A stretch of 5,350 nt of DNA from Thermogutta sp. GTDB lineage: Bacteria; Planctomycetota; Planctomycetia; Pirellulales; Thermoguttaceae. This document shows, one piece after another, positions 1-5,350 of this stretch. Positions within the stretch are counted from its first letter, which is position 1; every line of letters starts with the position of its first letter. The notes beneath the pieces are model-generated. The model saw nothing but the letters and a program-made list of their open reading frames with translations, was not told the origin of the DNA and ran no database searches. The position numbers and the translations under genes are program-made. The stretch lies in NCBI RefSeq assembly GCF_014359955.1, contig NZ_JACIYL010000256.1, positions 1 through 5,350 of the forward strand, given 5' to 3'.

Positions 1-41
1 AGGACAACCCACCAGCGATTCATCGTCTTGACCGTTCCCAT
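1..41 (-). CDS. 5' end of a gene running off the left edge; possible membrane transporter (partial)
   Basis: Thirteen codons are visible on the minus strand: MGTVKTMNRWWVV, then the window ends. The ATG at 41-39 is preceded by a near-perfect Shine-Dalgarno (GGAGGAG, 53-47) with a 5-base spacer, far better than expected by chance. A second in-frame ATG (codon 7, 23-21) is a less likely start because it is too far from that site. The short basic stretch followed by R-W-W-V-V is how many major facilitator transporters of the anion:cation symporter (hexuronate-type) group begin, just before helix 1. It would also fit a signal peptide or another membrane anchor, so the product is an inference from very few residues. 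The gene follows the sugar isomerase-like gene on the same strand, 182 bases downstream, but a terminator-like hairpin lies between them, so it may have its own promoter. Confidence 0.6.
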   Translation of the reverse strand, partial: MGTVKTMNRWWVV

Positions 42-46
42 TGTCT

Positions 47-53
47 CTCCTCC
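47..53 (-). promoter_or_regulatory. Strong ribosome binding site for the left-edge gene
   Basis: On the minus strand this reads GGAGGAG, five bases before the ATG at 41-39. It is the main evidence that a real gene leaves the window here, and it selects this ATG over the in-frame ATG six codons later. Confidence 0.65.
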
Positions 54-74
54 CGGAAGCAAGACGCCCAACCG

Positions 75-103
75 TCGCGGCTCCCGGCTGATCCCGGCCG
101 CGA
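75..103 (-). repeat. 7-bp inverted repeat in the leader of the left-edge gene
   Basis: The arms TCGCGGC (75-81) and GCCGCGA (97-103) are perfectly complementary around a 15-base loop that itself contains CCGG repeats. The structure lies between the terminator-like hairpin at 145-165 and the Shine-Dalgarno at 47-53, so it could be an RNA leader hairpin or a dyad operator for the edge gene. In GC-rich sequence such dyads also arise by chance, and no function can be assigned. Confidence 0.35.
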
Positions 104-144
104 TAACCGCTCCGATTTACCCGACAGAACCCTTCGTCCCGATC

Positions 145-165
145 AAAAAGGCCAGACAACCTGGC
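145..165 (-). terminator. Probable intrinsic terminator after the sugar isomerase-like gene
   Basis: Read on the minus strand, GCCAG, a 5-base loop GTTGT, then CTGGC, one C and TTTTT. A GC-rich 5-bp stem with a tight loop directly followed by five T is the classic rho-independent layout. It lies about 60 bases past the stop of the isomerase-like gene (226-224) and would separate it from the edge gene. The stem is short, so termination may be partial. Confidence 0.55.
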
Positions 166-181
166 ACGACGTTTCGCCCCC

Positions 182-207
182 CGCAGCGACGAGCCCCGTT
201 CGCTGCG
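182..207 (-). repeat. 8-bp perfect hairpin just after the isomerase-like stop codon
   Basis: CGCAGCGA (182-189) and TCGCTGCG (200-207) form a perfect 8-bp dyad with a 10-base loop, starting 16 bases beyond the stop codon. No T-run follows it in either direction, so alone it is not an intrinsic terminator. It may protect the mRNA 3' end, with the true terminator hairpin at 145-165 following about 17 bases later. Confidence 0.45.
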
Positions 208-223
208 CCCCGTTCAAGTCGCA

Positions 224-1180
224 TCACCCGCCAAACAGCTTGAGGACGTATTCCCGCCCTTTCTGGTGAGCCTCGCGGGCTCCCATCGTGTTGGGAGATC
301 CCTGTTCCACAGCCTGTTCGAGCACAAGATGCGGACGCACGCCCAATCGCTTGAGCTCATTTGCCAGACGAACGTAGTCGATATCACCCGGACCAAAGGC
401 TTCGGTCCAAACTCCATCCTGCGATTGACGGAGGTGCAGCTCGCACACCCGAGGCCCGTAAAGTTTGATCACGTCGAACAGGGCCACCTGCGAATTGCCC
501 GACCCCCGGTAAATCCAGTGCGCATCTAGACACAAACCCACATTCTCGGGGTTGGTGGCCAGCATCATATGGTGGAACTCTCGCGCCGCCATGCGAAGTT
601 CCATGTCGTGGTTGTGGTACGCCAGCCTCAGACCGCGTTCTTTCAGAGCCGCGCCCAACCGGTCCAGGGCGCGCGCCTGGATTTCCAGTTGTTCGTCGTT
701 CTTGTCGATGTTCGGTTCCTGCCGATTCCAGGAGATCGGGCTGGGATTGGTAACGACAAACCGAGTTCCCAGACGCGACCGTGCCTTTTCCGCAACCGCA
801 AGGACGCGCTCGATGGACTGGTCGGCTGCCTGTGGATCGTGAAGCACAGTATTCATGTAAAACGACCGCATCTCCAGATGGTGTTTTTCCAGCAGGGGTG
901 CCAACCTGTCCACGTCCTCCGAAGTGTTGAGAATGGGCTCGAAACCATCCAGGCCGGCAGCCGCAATCTCTGCCAGGCCCGCGTCCAGGTCGGCGTTGAA
1001 GTCTTTCTTCTCCCGGCGGTAAAAAGTGAACCATGGATACACGTTCGTGGCTACGTGAAGTTGGCTCTCTGCCGCGGCCAGATACTCACTCGCGCGTGCT
1101 GTGAGCCAGCCAGTTCCGTGCGCCGCACAAACGGCGGCGGTTCCTGCTCTCAGAAAGCTGCGTCGCGATAGCTCAGCCAT
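224..1180 (-). CDS. Tat-exported sugar phosphate isomerase/epimerase-like TIM-barrel protein
   Basis: A 318-residue protein of the xylose isomerase-like TIM-barrel superfamily (AP endonuclease 2 fold), which includes inosose dehydratase and ketose epimerases and usually binds a divalent metal for aldose-ketose or epimerase chemistry. Family hallmarks are present: DGFEPI (residues 78-83), YHNHDMEL (188-195), GLCLDAHW (215-222), ELHLR (247-251), a G-x-GDIDY motif (263-269) and LVLEQ (285-289). Likely metal or substrate residues are H191, D219, H249 and E289, by family analogy. The N-terminus has a twin-arginine signal, SRRSFLRAG at residues 5-13, then a modest hydrophobic stretch and possible cleavage near ARA-30, so the protein is probably folded in the cytoplasm and exported. 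The ATG at 1180-1178 is chosen over an in-frame ATG 22 codons upstream because AGAGGA lies 7 bases before it and the Tat motif then sits at the N-terminus. It is divergent from the glycoside hydrolase gene, suggesting shared sugar metabolism. The exact substrate is unknown. Confidence 0.9.
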   Translation of the reverse strand: MAELSRRSFLRAGTAAVCAAHGTGWLTARASEYLAAAESQLHVATNVYPWFTFYRREKKDFNADLDAGLAEIAAAGLDGFEPILNTSEDVDRLAPLLEKHHLEMRSFYMNTVLHDPQAADQSIERVLAVAEKARSRLGTRFVVTNPSPISWNRQEPNIDKNDEQLEIQARALDRLGAALKERGLRLAYHNHDMELRMAAREFHHMMLATNPENVGLCLDAHWIYRGSGNSQVALFDVIKLYGPRVCELHLRQSQDGVWTEAFGPGDIDYVRLANELKRLGVRPHLVLEQAVEQGSPNTMGAREAHQKGREYVLKLFGG

Positions 1181-1187
1181 TGCACGA

Positions 1188-1193
1188 TCCTCT
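1188..1193 (-). promoter_or_regulatory. Ribosome binding site fixing the isomerase-like start
   Basis: On the minus strand AGAGGA lies seven bases before the ATG at 1180-1178. It supports the shorter 318-residue protein over a 340-residue form, whose extra N-terminus would place 22 unrelated residues before the Tat signal. Confidence 0.6.
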
Positions 1194-1259
1194 TTGAAGC
1201 AGTGATAATAAAATCTTCCACACAGGGCGGTCCCGCCTCTATCCAACGGGCCAGCGTCG

Positions 1260-1283
1260 GACAGGGCTTACCGCAAGTCCGTC
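1260..1283 (+). repeat. Imperfect hairpin in the glycoside hydrolase upstream region
   Basis: GAC-A-GGGCTT and AAGTCC-GTC pair around the loop ACCGC, giving nine pairs (one G-U) with one bulged A. As RNA it would lie in a long 5' leader of the plus-strand hydrolase gene if transcription starts near 1215. As DNA it could be an operator. Neither role is shown by the sequence. Confidence 0.3.
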
Positions 1284-1307
1284 ATCCTAAAGTTAAAAGG
1301 AAGGGCC

Positions 1308-1332
1308 CGCCGCAAGGCGAAGCAGATTTTTT
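1308..1332 (+). repeat. Small GCAA-tetraloop hairpin followed by a T6 run
   Basis: CGCC (1308-1311), the GNRA-type loop GCAA (1312-1315) and GGCG (1316-1319) form a compact 4-bp hairpin. TTTTTT follows at 1327-1332 after a seven-base gap. The T-run gives it an attenuator-like look on the plus strand, but the stem is short and the gap is longer than in typical intrinsic terminators. Confidence 0.25.
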
Positions 1333-1345
1333 AGTCGGTCCAAAA

Positions 1346-1351
1346 TATACT
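1346..1351 (+). promoter_or_regulatory. Candidate -10 box for the glycoside hydrolase gene
   Basis: TATACT matches the sigma-70 -10 consensus at five of six bases and lies 65 bases before the ATG at 1417. No recognisable -35 hexamer sits 16-18 bases upstream, so this is a weak candidate. Confidence 0.2.
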
Positions 1352-1416
1352 CGGGAAGAACCCACCCACGCAAGTCGCGGCTCCACAAGGTTCTCCAGAA
1401 TGGAGGAGCACTCACC

Positions 1417-2709
1417 ATGCAACGCACCAGTTCCGTTTCGTTTCTTGTTCGATCGCTCCTGCGGCTGACAGTGTTGGGCAGTATTCTGGTCGGAGCACTG
1501 CACCCGAGCGCAGCGGAAGAAAAGTTCCCGCCGCCGGTGGTGTCTCAGGGTTTCGGAGTCAACATTCACTTCACGGATGCCCGCCCGGGCGAAATGGAGA
1601 TGCTGGCTGCTTCCGGAGTCAAATGGATCCGCATGGATTTTACCTGGGCGGCGACCGAACGAAAGCGAGGAGAATACGATTTCTCAGCCTACGAGCGGCT
1701 GATGAACTCGCTGGAAAAGCACGGCATTCGTGCCCTCTTTATCCTCGATTACGGCAATCCCCTCTATGACGACGGCCTGGCCCCCCACACCGACGAAGGG
1801 CGTCAAGCCTTCGCACGCTGGGCAGCGGCGGCCGCCAAACATTTTCGTGGCAAGGGCATTCTCTGGGAGATGTACAACGAGCCCAACATCAGATTCTGGA
1901 AACCCGAGCCCAACGTGCAGGATTACATCAAACTGGCCGTGGAAGTCGGTAAAGCCCTTCGTCGAGAAACTCCGGAAGAACTGTACATAGGTCCCGCCAC
2001 ATCGCGGATCGATCTGAAGTTCCTGGAAGCCTGTTTCCAGGGCGGGCTACTGGAATACTGGGATGCCGTTTCGGTGCACCCTTATCGGCAGACGCCCCCC
2101 GAAACCGTTCTTCCTGAGTATGAAAAACTGCGTCAGCTCATCGATCAATACGCCCCAGCCGGTAAAAAAATCCCCATTATTTCCGGAGAGTGGGGGTATT
2201 CGGCTGTATGGAAAAACTACGATGAAACGCGACAGGGGAAGTATCTGCCCCGCCAGTGGCTCATCAACATCAGTGCGGGGATCCCGGTCTCAATCTGGTA
2301 CGACTGGCACGACGACGGCCCGGACCCAAAAGAGCCCGAACACCATTTCGGAATCGTTGCCCATCCCTATCATGCGGGGCGGGATCCCGTGTATGACCCC
2401 AAACCTGCCTACCGGGCGGCGCAAACACTGTCTCGGGTACTCCAGGGTTTCCGATTTGTGAAAACTTTGCAAGCTGAGGGAGGTGATGGGGGCCCCTGCT
2501 GGGCGCTCCTTTTTGAAAAAGACCAGAGGCCGGCCGTCGCCGCCTGGTGTCAGGAGGACGGCAGAACGGTTACCGTCCGATTGCCGATACCGCGGGGACG
2601 CTACCACGTGACAGACTGGTTGGGGCAAGATAAAGGCGTGCTTGAGGTTACATCCCAGCCGGTTGCCATACAGGTGACCGACAGCCCGACTTATCTGGTC
2701 GCCGAATGA
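1417..2709 (+). CDS. Secreted clan GH-A glycoside hydrolase (GH39/PslG-like or GH5-like)
   Basis: A 430-residue retaining glycosidase that probably cleaves a polysaccharide or glycoside outside the cytoplasm. Residues 1-33 form a Sec signal peptide: basic start, hydrophobic segment about 14-28, likely cut after PSAA (30-33). A (beta/alpha)8 barrel follows. WEMYNEPN at 150-157 carries the acid/base E155, and IISGEWGY at 254-261 carries the nucleophile E258. GVNIHF (47-52), HPY (221-223) and YDWHDDG (295-301) are further active-site-type motifs. The pattern 'gxxWIRxDxxW...GxYDFSAYxRL' and the YDWHDDG loop recall the GH39 group of PslG, a biofilm exopolysaccharide hydrolase. GH5 or another clan GH-A family remains possible, and the substrate is unknown. 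Residues from about 365 onwards look like a small C-terminal beta-sandwich typical of such enzymes. The start is set by GGAGGA (1402-1407), nine bases before the ATG. The divergent Tat-exported isomerase-like gene suggests a shared role in sugar use. Confidence 0.88.
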   Translation: MQRTSSVSFLVRSLLRLTVLGSILVGALHPSAAEEKFPPPVVSQGFGVNIHFTDARPGEMEMLAASGVKWIRMDFTWAATERKRGEYDFSAYERLMNSLEKHGIRALFILDYGNPLYDDGLAPHTDEGRQAFARWAAAAAKHFRGKGILWEMYNEPNIRFWKPEPNVQDYIKLAVEVGKALRRETPEELYIGPATSRIDLKFLEACFQGGLLEYWDAVSVHPYRQTPPETVLPEYEKLRQLIDQYAPAGKKIPIISGEWGYSAVWKNYDETRQGKYLPRQWLINISAGIPVSIWYDWHDDGPDPKEPEHHFGIVAHPYHAGRDPVYDPKPAYRAAQTLSRVLQGFRFVKTLQAEGGDGGPCWALLFEKDQRPAVAAWCQEDGRTVTVRLPIPRGRYHVTDWLGQDKGVLEVTSQPVAIQVTDSPTYLVAE

Positions 2710-2820
2710 GTGCGTCCAGGCCGGTCTCTTGCGGGCAGGAGCTTTTTCGGCAATCCGGACACCTGGATGTCCCCGGGTTGGTCCCGTCTGGTTCCGTAAG
2801 CTAAATTGGAAAGGAGCGTC

Positions 2821-2860
2821 CGCCCGACCGCTGGGTGAACATATGTGGTACCATCGGGCG
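2821..2860 (+). repeat. 7-bp inverted repeat with 26-base loop
   Basis: CGCCCGA (2821-2827) and TCGGGCG (2854-2860) are perfectly complementary. The loop contains the palindrome TGGTACCA (2846-2853), directly next to the right arm; its ACCA part could pair with TGG-G-T (2832-2836) and lengthen the stem. The result would be a structured RNA element in the hydrolase 3' region or a bipartite DNA site. Confidence 0.4.
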
Positions 2861-2875
2861 TATCAACTCAAGCGT

Positions 2876-2909
2876 TCGGCAAGAGCAAGTTGCGTCTTGC
2901 TCCTGCCGA
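2876..2909 (+). terminator. Strong hairpin, probable terminator of the hydrolase transcript
   Basis: The arms TCGGCA-A-GAGCAAG and CTTGCTC-C-TGCCGA form 13 base pairs with a single A/C mismatch and a 6-base loop (2890-2895). The following bases, TTGTTTCT (2910-2917), are T-rich but interrupted, so it fits a plus-strand intrinsic terminator of moderate quality. It lies 167 bases after the hydrolase stop and 100 bases before the RNase start. There is no T-run on the minus-strand side. It could instead be a leader hairpin of the RNase mRNA. Confidence 0.55.
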
Positions 2910-2998
2910 TTGTTTCTATAGAGAGCCGGATGTCCCGTGTTAACAATGGTCAGCGGGTGTTGATCGTTCAGTCACGCAGTCCCGTGTGAGCACTCGTC

Positions 2999-3003
2999 GA
3001 GGA
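2999..3003 (+). promoter_or_regulatory. Ribosome binding site supporting a GTG start
   Basis: GAGGA lies five bases before the GTG at 3009. No other in-frame start lies nearby upstream, and the family's first beta-strand begins at residue 2, so this site fixes the non-ATG start of the RNase gene. Confidence 0.6.
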
Positions 3004-3008
3004 TCCCC

Positions 3009-4406
3009 GTGAAACTTCAATTTCTTGGCGCAAACAGGCAGGTCACAGGGTCGCAGTACTATCTGCGAATAGGACAAACACGGCTTCTTATCGACTGCGG
3101 CATGTTCCAGGAACGACAGTATCTCGATCGCAACTGGGACTCCCTGCCTGTTCCCCCCAGAGAAATTGATGCGCTCCTTCTCACACATGCCCATTTGGAT
3201 CACTGCGGCCTGATCCCCAAACTGGTTCGCGAAGGATTCCGCGGGAAGATTTACACGACGGCCGCATCAGCCGATCTTGCCGAGATCATCCTCCGCGATT
3301 CAGCCCATATCCAGGTGGAAGATGCCGCCTACAAAAAGAAGCGCCACCGCAAGGAAGGTCGCACCGGCAAACATCCGGAAATTCCTCTCTACGATGAAAC
3401 CGATGTGGAGCGGGCCTTGCCGTATTTCCAGCCGATTCCTTATCACGAACCGATTCAGTTAAACGGAGTCACCGTACGCTTTTTGGACGCCGGTCACGTG
3501 CTTGGCTCCGCATTTCTCGTGCTTGATGCAGTGGAAAACGGTCGGCGGCGGCGGATCGTCTTTTCCGGCGATCTGGGCATGCGGGACCGCCCTATTCTCA
3601 GGGATCCCGAAACCATCGACCAGGCTGACTACCTGATCATAGAGTCCACCTACGGTGATCGCGAGCACGATCACGGCCCGAGCGTCATGGAACAGCTTAC
3701 GCGAGTGGTCAAAGAAACCTCGGCCCGAGGAGGCCACGTCGTCATCCCTGTTTTCGCCCTTGAACGGGCACAGGAACTCCTCTTCTACTTCAGTCGCCTG
3801 TACCGCGAAGGTAAACTCCCGCCCCTGCCGATTTTTCTGGACAGCCCCATGGCGGTACGCATCACCGAGGTATTTCGACGCCATCGGGAATGTCTTGATG
3901 AGGAGACGCAGGCGCTCATTGATGCGGATGAATCACCGTTCAATTTCCCCAACCTGCACCTCGTTTCCACAGTGGAGGAGTCGAAACAGGTCAACACCAT
4001 GACTGTTCCCTCCGTCATTATGGCGACATCGGGAATGTGCACCGCAGGACGAATCAAGTTTCATCTGCGGCACAACATCGTCCGGCCGGAATCGACCATC
4101 CTGTTTGTGGGCTACCAGGCGAGGGGAACGCTGGGACGGCAAATACTTGACGGTAATCCTCAGGTTCGAATCCACGGCAAGGAGTGGCCAACTCGTGCCC
4201 GGATCGAGCAAATCCACGGTCTTTCCGGTCACGCCGATCGGCCGGCCCTGCTGAGCTGGCTCTCGGAAATCAAGCAACCACCAAAATCGGTGTTCGTTAC
4301 CCACGGCGAAGAAAACGCGTCGCTGGCTTTCGCCGAAACGATCCGCAACCAGTTCGGATGGCGGGCAAGCGTTCCGGAATACATGGACGAGGTGGAACTG
4401 GAATAA
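3009..4406 (+). CDS. Metallo-beta-lactamase-fold beta-CASP ribonuclease (YSH1/CPSF73-like)
   Basis: A 465-residue cytoplasmic, zinc-dependent RNA-processing nuclease of the family of bacterial and archaeal homologues of CPSF73/Ysh1 (COG1236 type). The metallo-beta-lactamase core shows D29 (IDCG), THAHLDH at 59-65 (metal ligands H60, H62, D64, H65), H163 in DAGHVLGSA and D188 in FSGDLG. The beta-CASP domain follows with motif A E212 (ESTYG), motif B H408 (SGHAD) and motif C H432 (VTHGE). The MATSGMCTAGR stretch (338-348) and GYQARGTLGR (368-377) are typical RNA-side loops. All catalytic residues are intact. A basic segment KKKRHRK at 109-115 is usual for bacterial members. No KH domain is present at the N-terminus, unlike archaeal aCPSF1 forms; RNase J is less likely because the length, motif A and RGTLGR pattern fit the YSH1-like group. 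It starts with GTG and is convergent with uppS. Its RNA targets are unknown. Confidence 0.93.
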   Translation: MKLQFLGANRQVTGSQYYLRIGQTRLLIDCGMFQERQYLDRNWDSLPVPPREIDALLLTHAHLDHCGLIPKLVREGFRGKIYTTAASADLAEIILRDSAHIQVEDAAYKKKRHRKEGRTGKHPEIPLYDETDVERALPYFQPIPYHEPIQLNGVTVRFLDAGHVLGSAFLVLDAVENGRRRRIVFSGDLGMRDRPILRDPETIDQADYLIIESTYGDREHDHGPSVMEQLTRVVKETSARGGHVVIPVFALERAQELLFYFSRLYREGKLPPLPIFLDSPMAVRITEVFRRHRECLDEETQALIDADESPFNFPNLHLVSTVEESKQVNTMTVPSVIMATSGMCTAGRIKFHLRHNIVRPESTILFVGYQARGTLGRQILDGNPQVRIHGKEWPTRARIEQIHGLSGHADRPALLSWLSEIKQPPKSVFVTHGEENASLAFAETIRNQFGWRASVPEYMDEVELE

Positions 4407-4420
4407 AGCAAGCGGGCCAC

Positions 4421-4446
4421 GAGAAAATTGTTCCCCGCCTCGGGAA
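4421..4446 (-). terminator. Candidate terminator for uppS in the convergent gap
   Basis: On the minus strand a stem TTCCCG, loop AGG, CGGG(G)AA (4446-4431, one bulged base) is followed by a short T-rich stretch, CAATTTTC (4430-4423). It begins 40 bases after the uppS stop. The stem is short and the T-run begins a few bases late, so this is a modest candidate. On the plus strand no T-run follows, so the RNase gene has no clear terminator of its own here. Confidence 0.4.
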
Positions 4447-4485
4447 ATCAAATCATCACGACATGCGGTCGATCGCTTCCTGTGA

Positions 4486-5247
4486 TCAACTTGGAGTAAC
4501 CGCCAATCCTCCAAACCGGCGCACCCGTCGGGCGTAATCGCGGATGGCCTGTCGCAGGAGGTTTTCATCAAAATCCGGCCAGCAGACGTCGGTCACCCAA
4601 AGCTCCGCGTAACTGATTTGCCAAAGTAAAAAGTTACTGACCCGCAGTTCACCGGCGGTTCGAATCAGCAAATCAGGATCGGGCATCCCGGCCGTGTAAA
4701 GATGGGCGGAGAAGGTTGCTTCGTCGATATCTTTCGGACTGAGCTGTCCTTCGGCCACCTTCGTGGCAATGGCGCGGACCGCATCGAGAATCTCGGCCCG
4801 TCCCCCATAGTTGACTGCCAAACACAGACACAGCCCGGTTTGATCAGCCGTCATTTCGATCGTTTTGTCGATCTCCCGCTGCACCTGAGAAGGAATGCCT
4901 TCCCTTTTTCCGATAACCACCACACGGACGTTGTTCTCCAGAAAGGTCTGACGTTCCTCAACGATGTATTGCTCCAACAGTCGCAGGAGAAATTCGAGTT
5001 CGCCCTTGGGCCTTTTCCAGTTCTCGCTGGAAAGGCAATAAAGCGTGAGATATTCAATCCCCAGCCGCACGCACTCCTCCACAGTGCGTCTCACAGCCGC
5101 TACACCATGGCGATGCCCTTCAATCCGCGGGAGACCACGGCGCTGAGCCCAGCGCCCGTTCCCGTCCATGATCGCCGCTATGTGACGGGGCCGCTTCTCG
5201 GGAGGGACTTCAAAGTGCGAATCACTTTTGGCTGGCGATGATTTCAT
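4486..5247 (-). CDS. uppS: Undecaprenyl diphosphate synthase (cis-prenyltransferase)
   Basis: A 253-residue cis-prenyltransferase that adds isopentenyl diphosphate units to farnesyl diphosphate in cis configuration, giving undecaprenyl diphosphate, the lipid carrier for peptidoglycan, O-antigen and other surface glycans. It acts at the inner face of the cytoplasmic membrane. Every key residue known from the E. coli enzyme is present with an offset of +2: D28 (catalytic, in MDGNGRWA, 27-34), R32, R41 and H45 for diphosphate binding, N76 and R79 in SSENWKRP (73-80), and R196, R202, S204 and E215 in the RTAGELRVSNFLLWQ block and YAEL. Length is normal for the family, with about 18 extra polar residues before the first strand. 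The start is supported by GAGGTG (5261-5256), eight bases upstream of the ATG. The usual partner cdsA is not next to its 3' end: the downstream neighbour is convergent. What lies upstream is outside the window. Confidence 0.97.
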   Translation of the reverse strand: MKSSPAKSDSHFEVPPEKRPRHIAAIMDGNGRWAQRRGLPRIEGHRHGVAAVRRTVEECVRLGIEYLTLYCLSSENWKRPKGELEFLLRLLEQYIVEERQTFLENNVRVVVIGKREGIPSQVQREIDKTIEMTADQTGLCLCLAVNYGGRAEILDAVRAIATKVAEGQLSPKDIDEATFSAHLYTAGMPDPDLLIRTAGELRVSNFLLWQISYAELWVTDVCWPDFDENLLRQAIRDYARRVRRFGGLAVTPS

Positions 5248-5350
5248 GGAGCACCCACCTCTCTCACAGGACCCAATCTCTCATCAGCTTGCACATGTTG
5301 ATAACTGCTCAGGGCGACGACACCGCGAAAATTTTTCTAACCCAGATTTT
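5248..5350. other. uppS upstream region to the right edge
   Basis: About 100 bases upstream of uppS hold its Shine-Dalgarno and an AT-rich patch (5330-5350). No credible -35/-10 pair for uppS is visible, so its promoter may lie beyond the edge or uppS may be transcribed from an upstream gene. No coding sequence is supported here. Confidence 0.5.

Larger units (their letters stand above)
1181..1416. other. Divergent intergenic region between isomerase-like and glycoside hydrolase genes
   Basis: This 236-base stretch must contain the start signals of both divergent genes. Several AT-rich hexamers resemble -10 boxes, including GATAAT at 1204-1209 and TATACT at 1346-1351 on the plus strand and TATTAT (1211-1206) on the minus strand, but none has a convincing -35 partner at normal spacing. 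It also contains an imperfect hairpin (1260-1283) and a small GCAA-capped hairpin (1308-1319) followed by a T6 run. No protein gene is supported here. Confidence 0.6.
2710..3008. other. 299-base structured spacer between the hydrolase and RNase genes
   Basis: No convincing protein gene is present. The spacer contains a short GGACA/TGTCC dyad (2757-2772), a 7-bp inverted repeat with a long loop (2821-2860), a strong hairpin (2876-2909) and three copies of GTCCCGT (2781, 2932, 2979). A promoter for the downstream RNase gene is expected after the terminator-like hairpin, but I see no hexamer pair good enough to call; TATAGA at 2917-2922 lacks a proper -35. Confidence 0.6.

Noticed and set aside
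28..243. Plus-strand open frame of 71 codons at the left edge
   Set aside because: It is Pro/Arg-rich and antisense to the edge gene and to the terminator region, has no good ribosome site, and overlaps the end of the isomerase-like gene.
384..1171. Long open frames on both strands overlapping the isomerase-like gene
   Set aside because: They are alternative-frame shadows of a gene with clear family motifs, Arg/Pro/Gly-rich in composition, with no motif or ribosome site of their own.
2843..2989. Possible 48-codon plus-strand ORF (ATG at 2843) with a weak GGTGA in front and a hydrophobic stretch
   Set aside because: The strong 13-bp hairpin lies inside it, the ribosome site is poor and too close, and the composition does not look protein-like. 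Treated as spacer.
3324..3360. Lys/Arg-rich insertion in the beta-CASP RNase (residues 106-117), considered as a novel RNA-binding insert
   Set aside because: Bacterial members of this family usually carry a basic segment at this place, so it is ordinary.
4702..5241. 179-codon plus-strand frame opposite uppS
   Set aside because: It is antisense to a gene in which every catalytic residue is recognisable, and it shows no domain features.
5297..5305. Single DnaA-box-like nonamer (TTATCAACA on the minus strand)
   Set aside because: It has one mismatch to TTATCCACA and stands alone, with no cluster of boxes and no dnaA/dnaN genes, so it is not evidence of an origin.

Overview
The window holds four complete protein genes and the first 13 codons of a fifth. 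Dense, moderately GC-rich coding, a Tat-exported sugar isomerase-like protein, a secreted clan GH-A glycosidase and a bacterial beta-CASP RNase together suggest a planctomycete or similar Gram-negative chromosome (the Pirellula/Blastopirellula kind). This placement is inferred from gene style, not from a marker gene. No phage, transposon, CRISPR or tRNA/rRNA signal is visible.

Left part (1-1180, minus strand): a Tat-signal TIM-barrel protein of the sugar phosphate isomerase/epimerase type is followed by two hairpins, one a plausible intrinsic terminator. Beyond the terminator, a strong Shine-Dalgarno and ATG open another minus-strand gene that leaves the window after 13 codons. Its N-terminus resembles the start of a major facilitator transporter, but too little is present to prove this.

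Middle (1181-2709): a 236-base divergent intergenic region with two small hairpins separates the isomerase from a plus-strand secreted glycoside hydrolase of the GH39/PslG-like or GH5-like type. The two enzymes, and possibly the edge gene, look like a small carbohydrate-use module: extracellular cleavage of a glycan, uptake, and sugar conversion.

Right part (2710-5350): a 299-base spacer with a long inverted repeat and a strong 13-bp terminator-like hairpin leads to a GTG-started beta-CASP metallo-beta-lactamase-fold ribonuclease. It converges on a minus-strand uppS gene for undecaprenyl diphosphate synthase, the housekeeping enzyme that makes the lipid carrier for cell wall and surface glycans. 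A small terminator-like hairpin for uppS lies between them.

I did not find a clearly new biological system. The items most worth a second look are the unannotated edge gene, the structured spacer in front of the RNase gene, and the PslG-like hydrolase paired with an exported isomerase.
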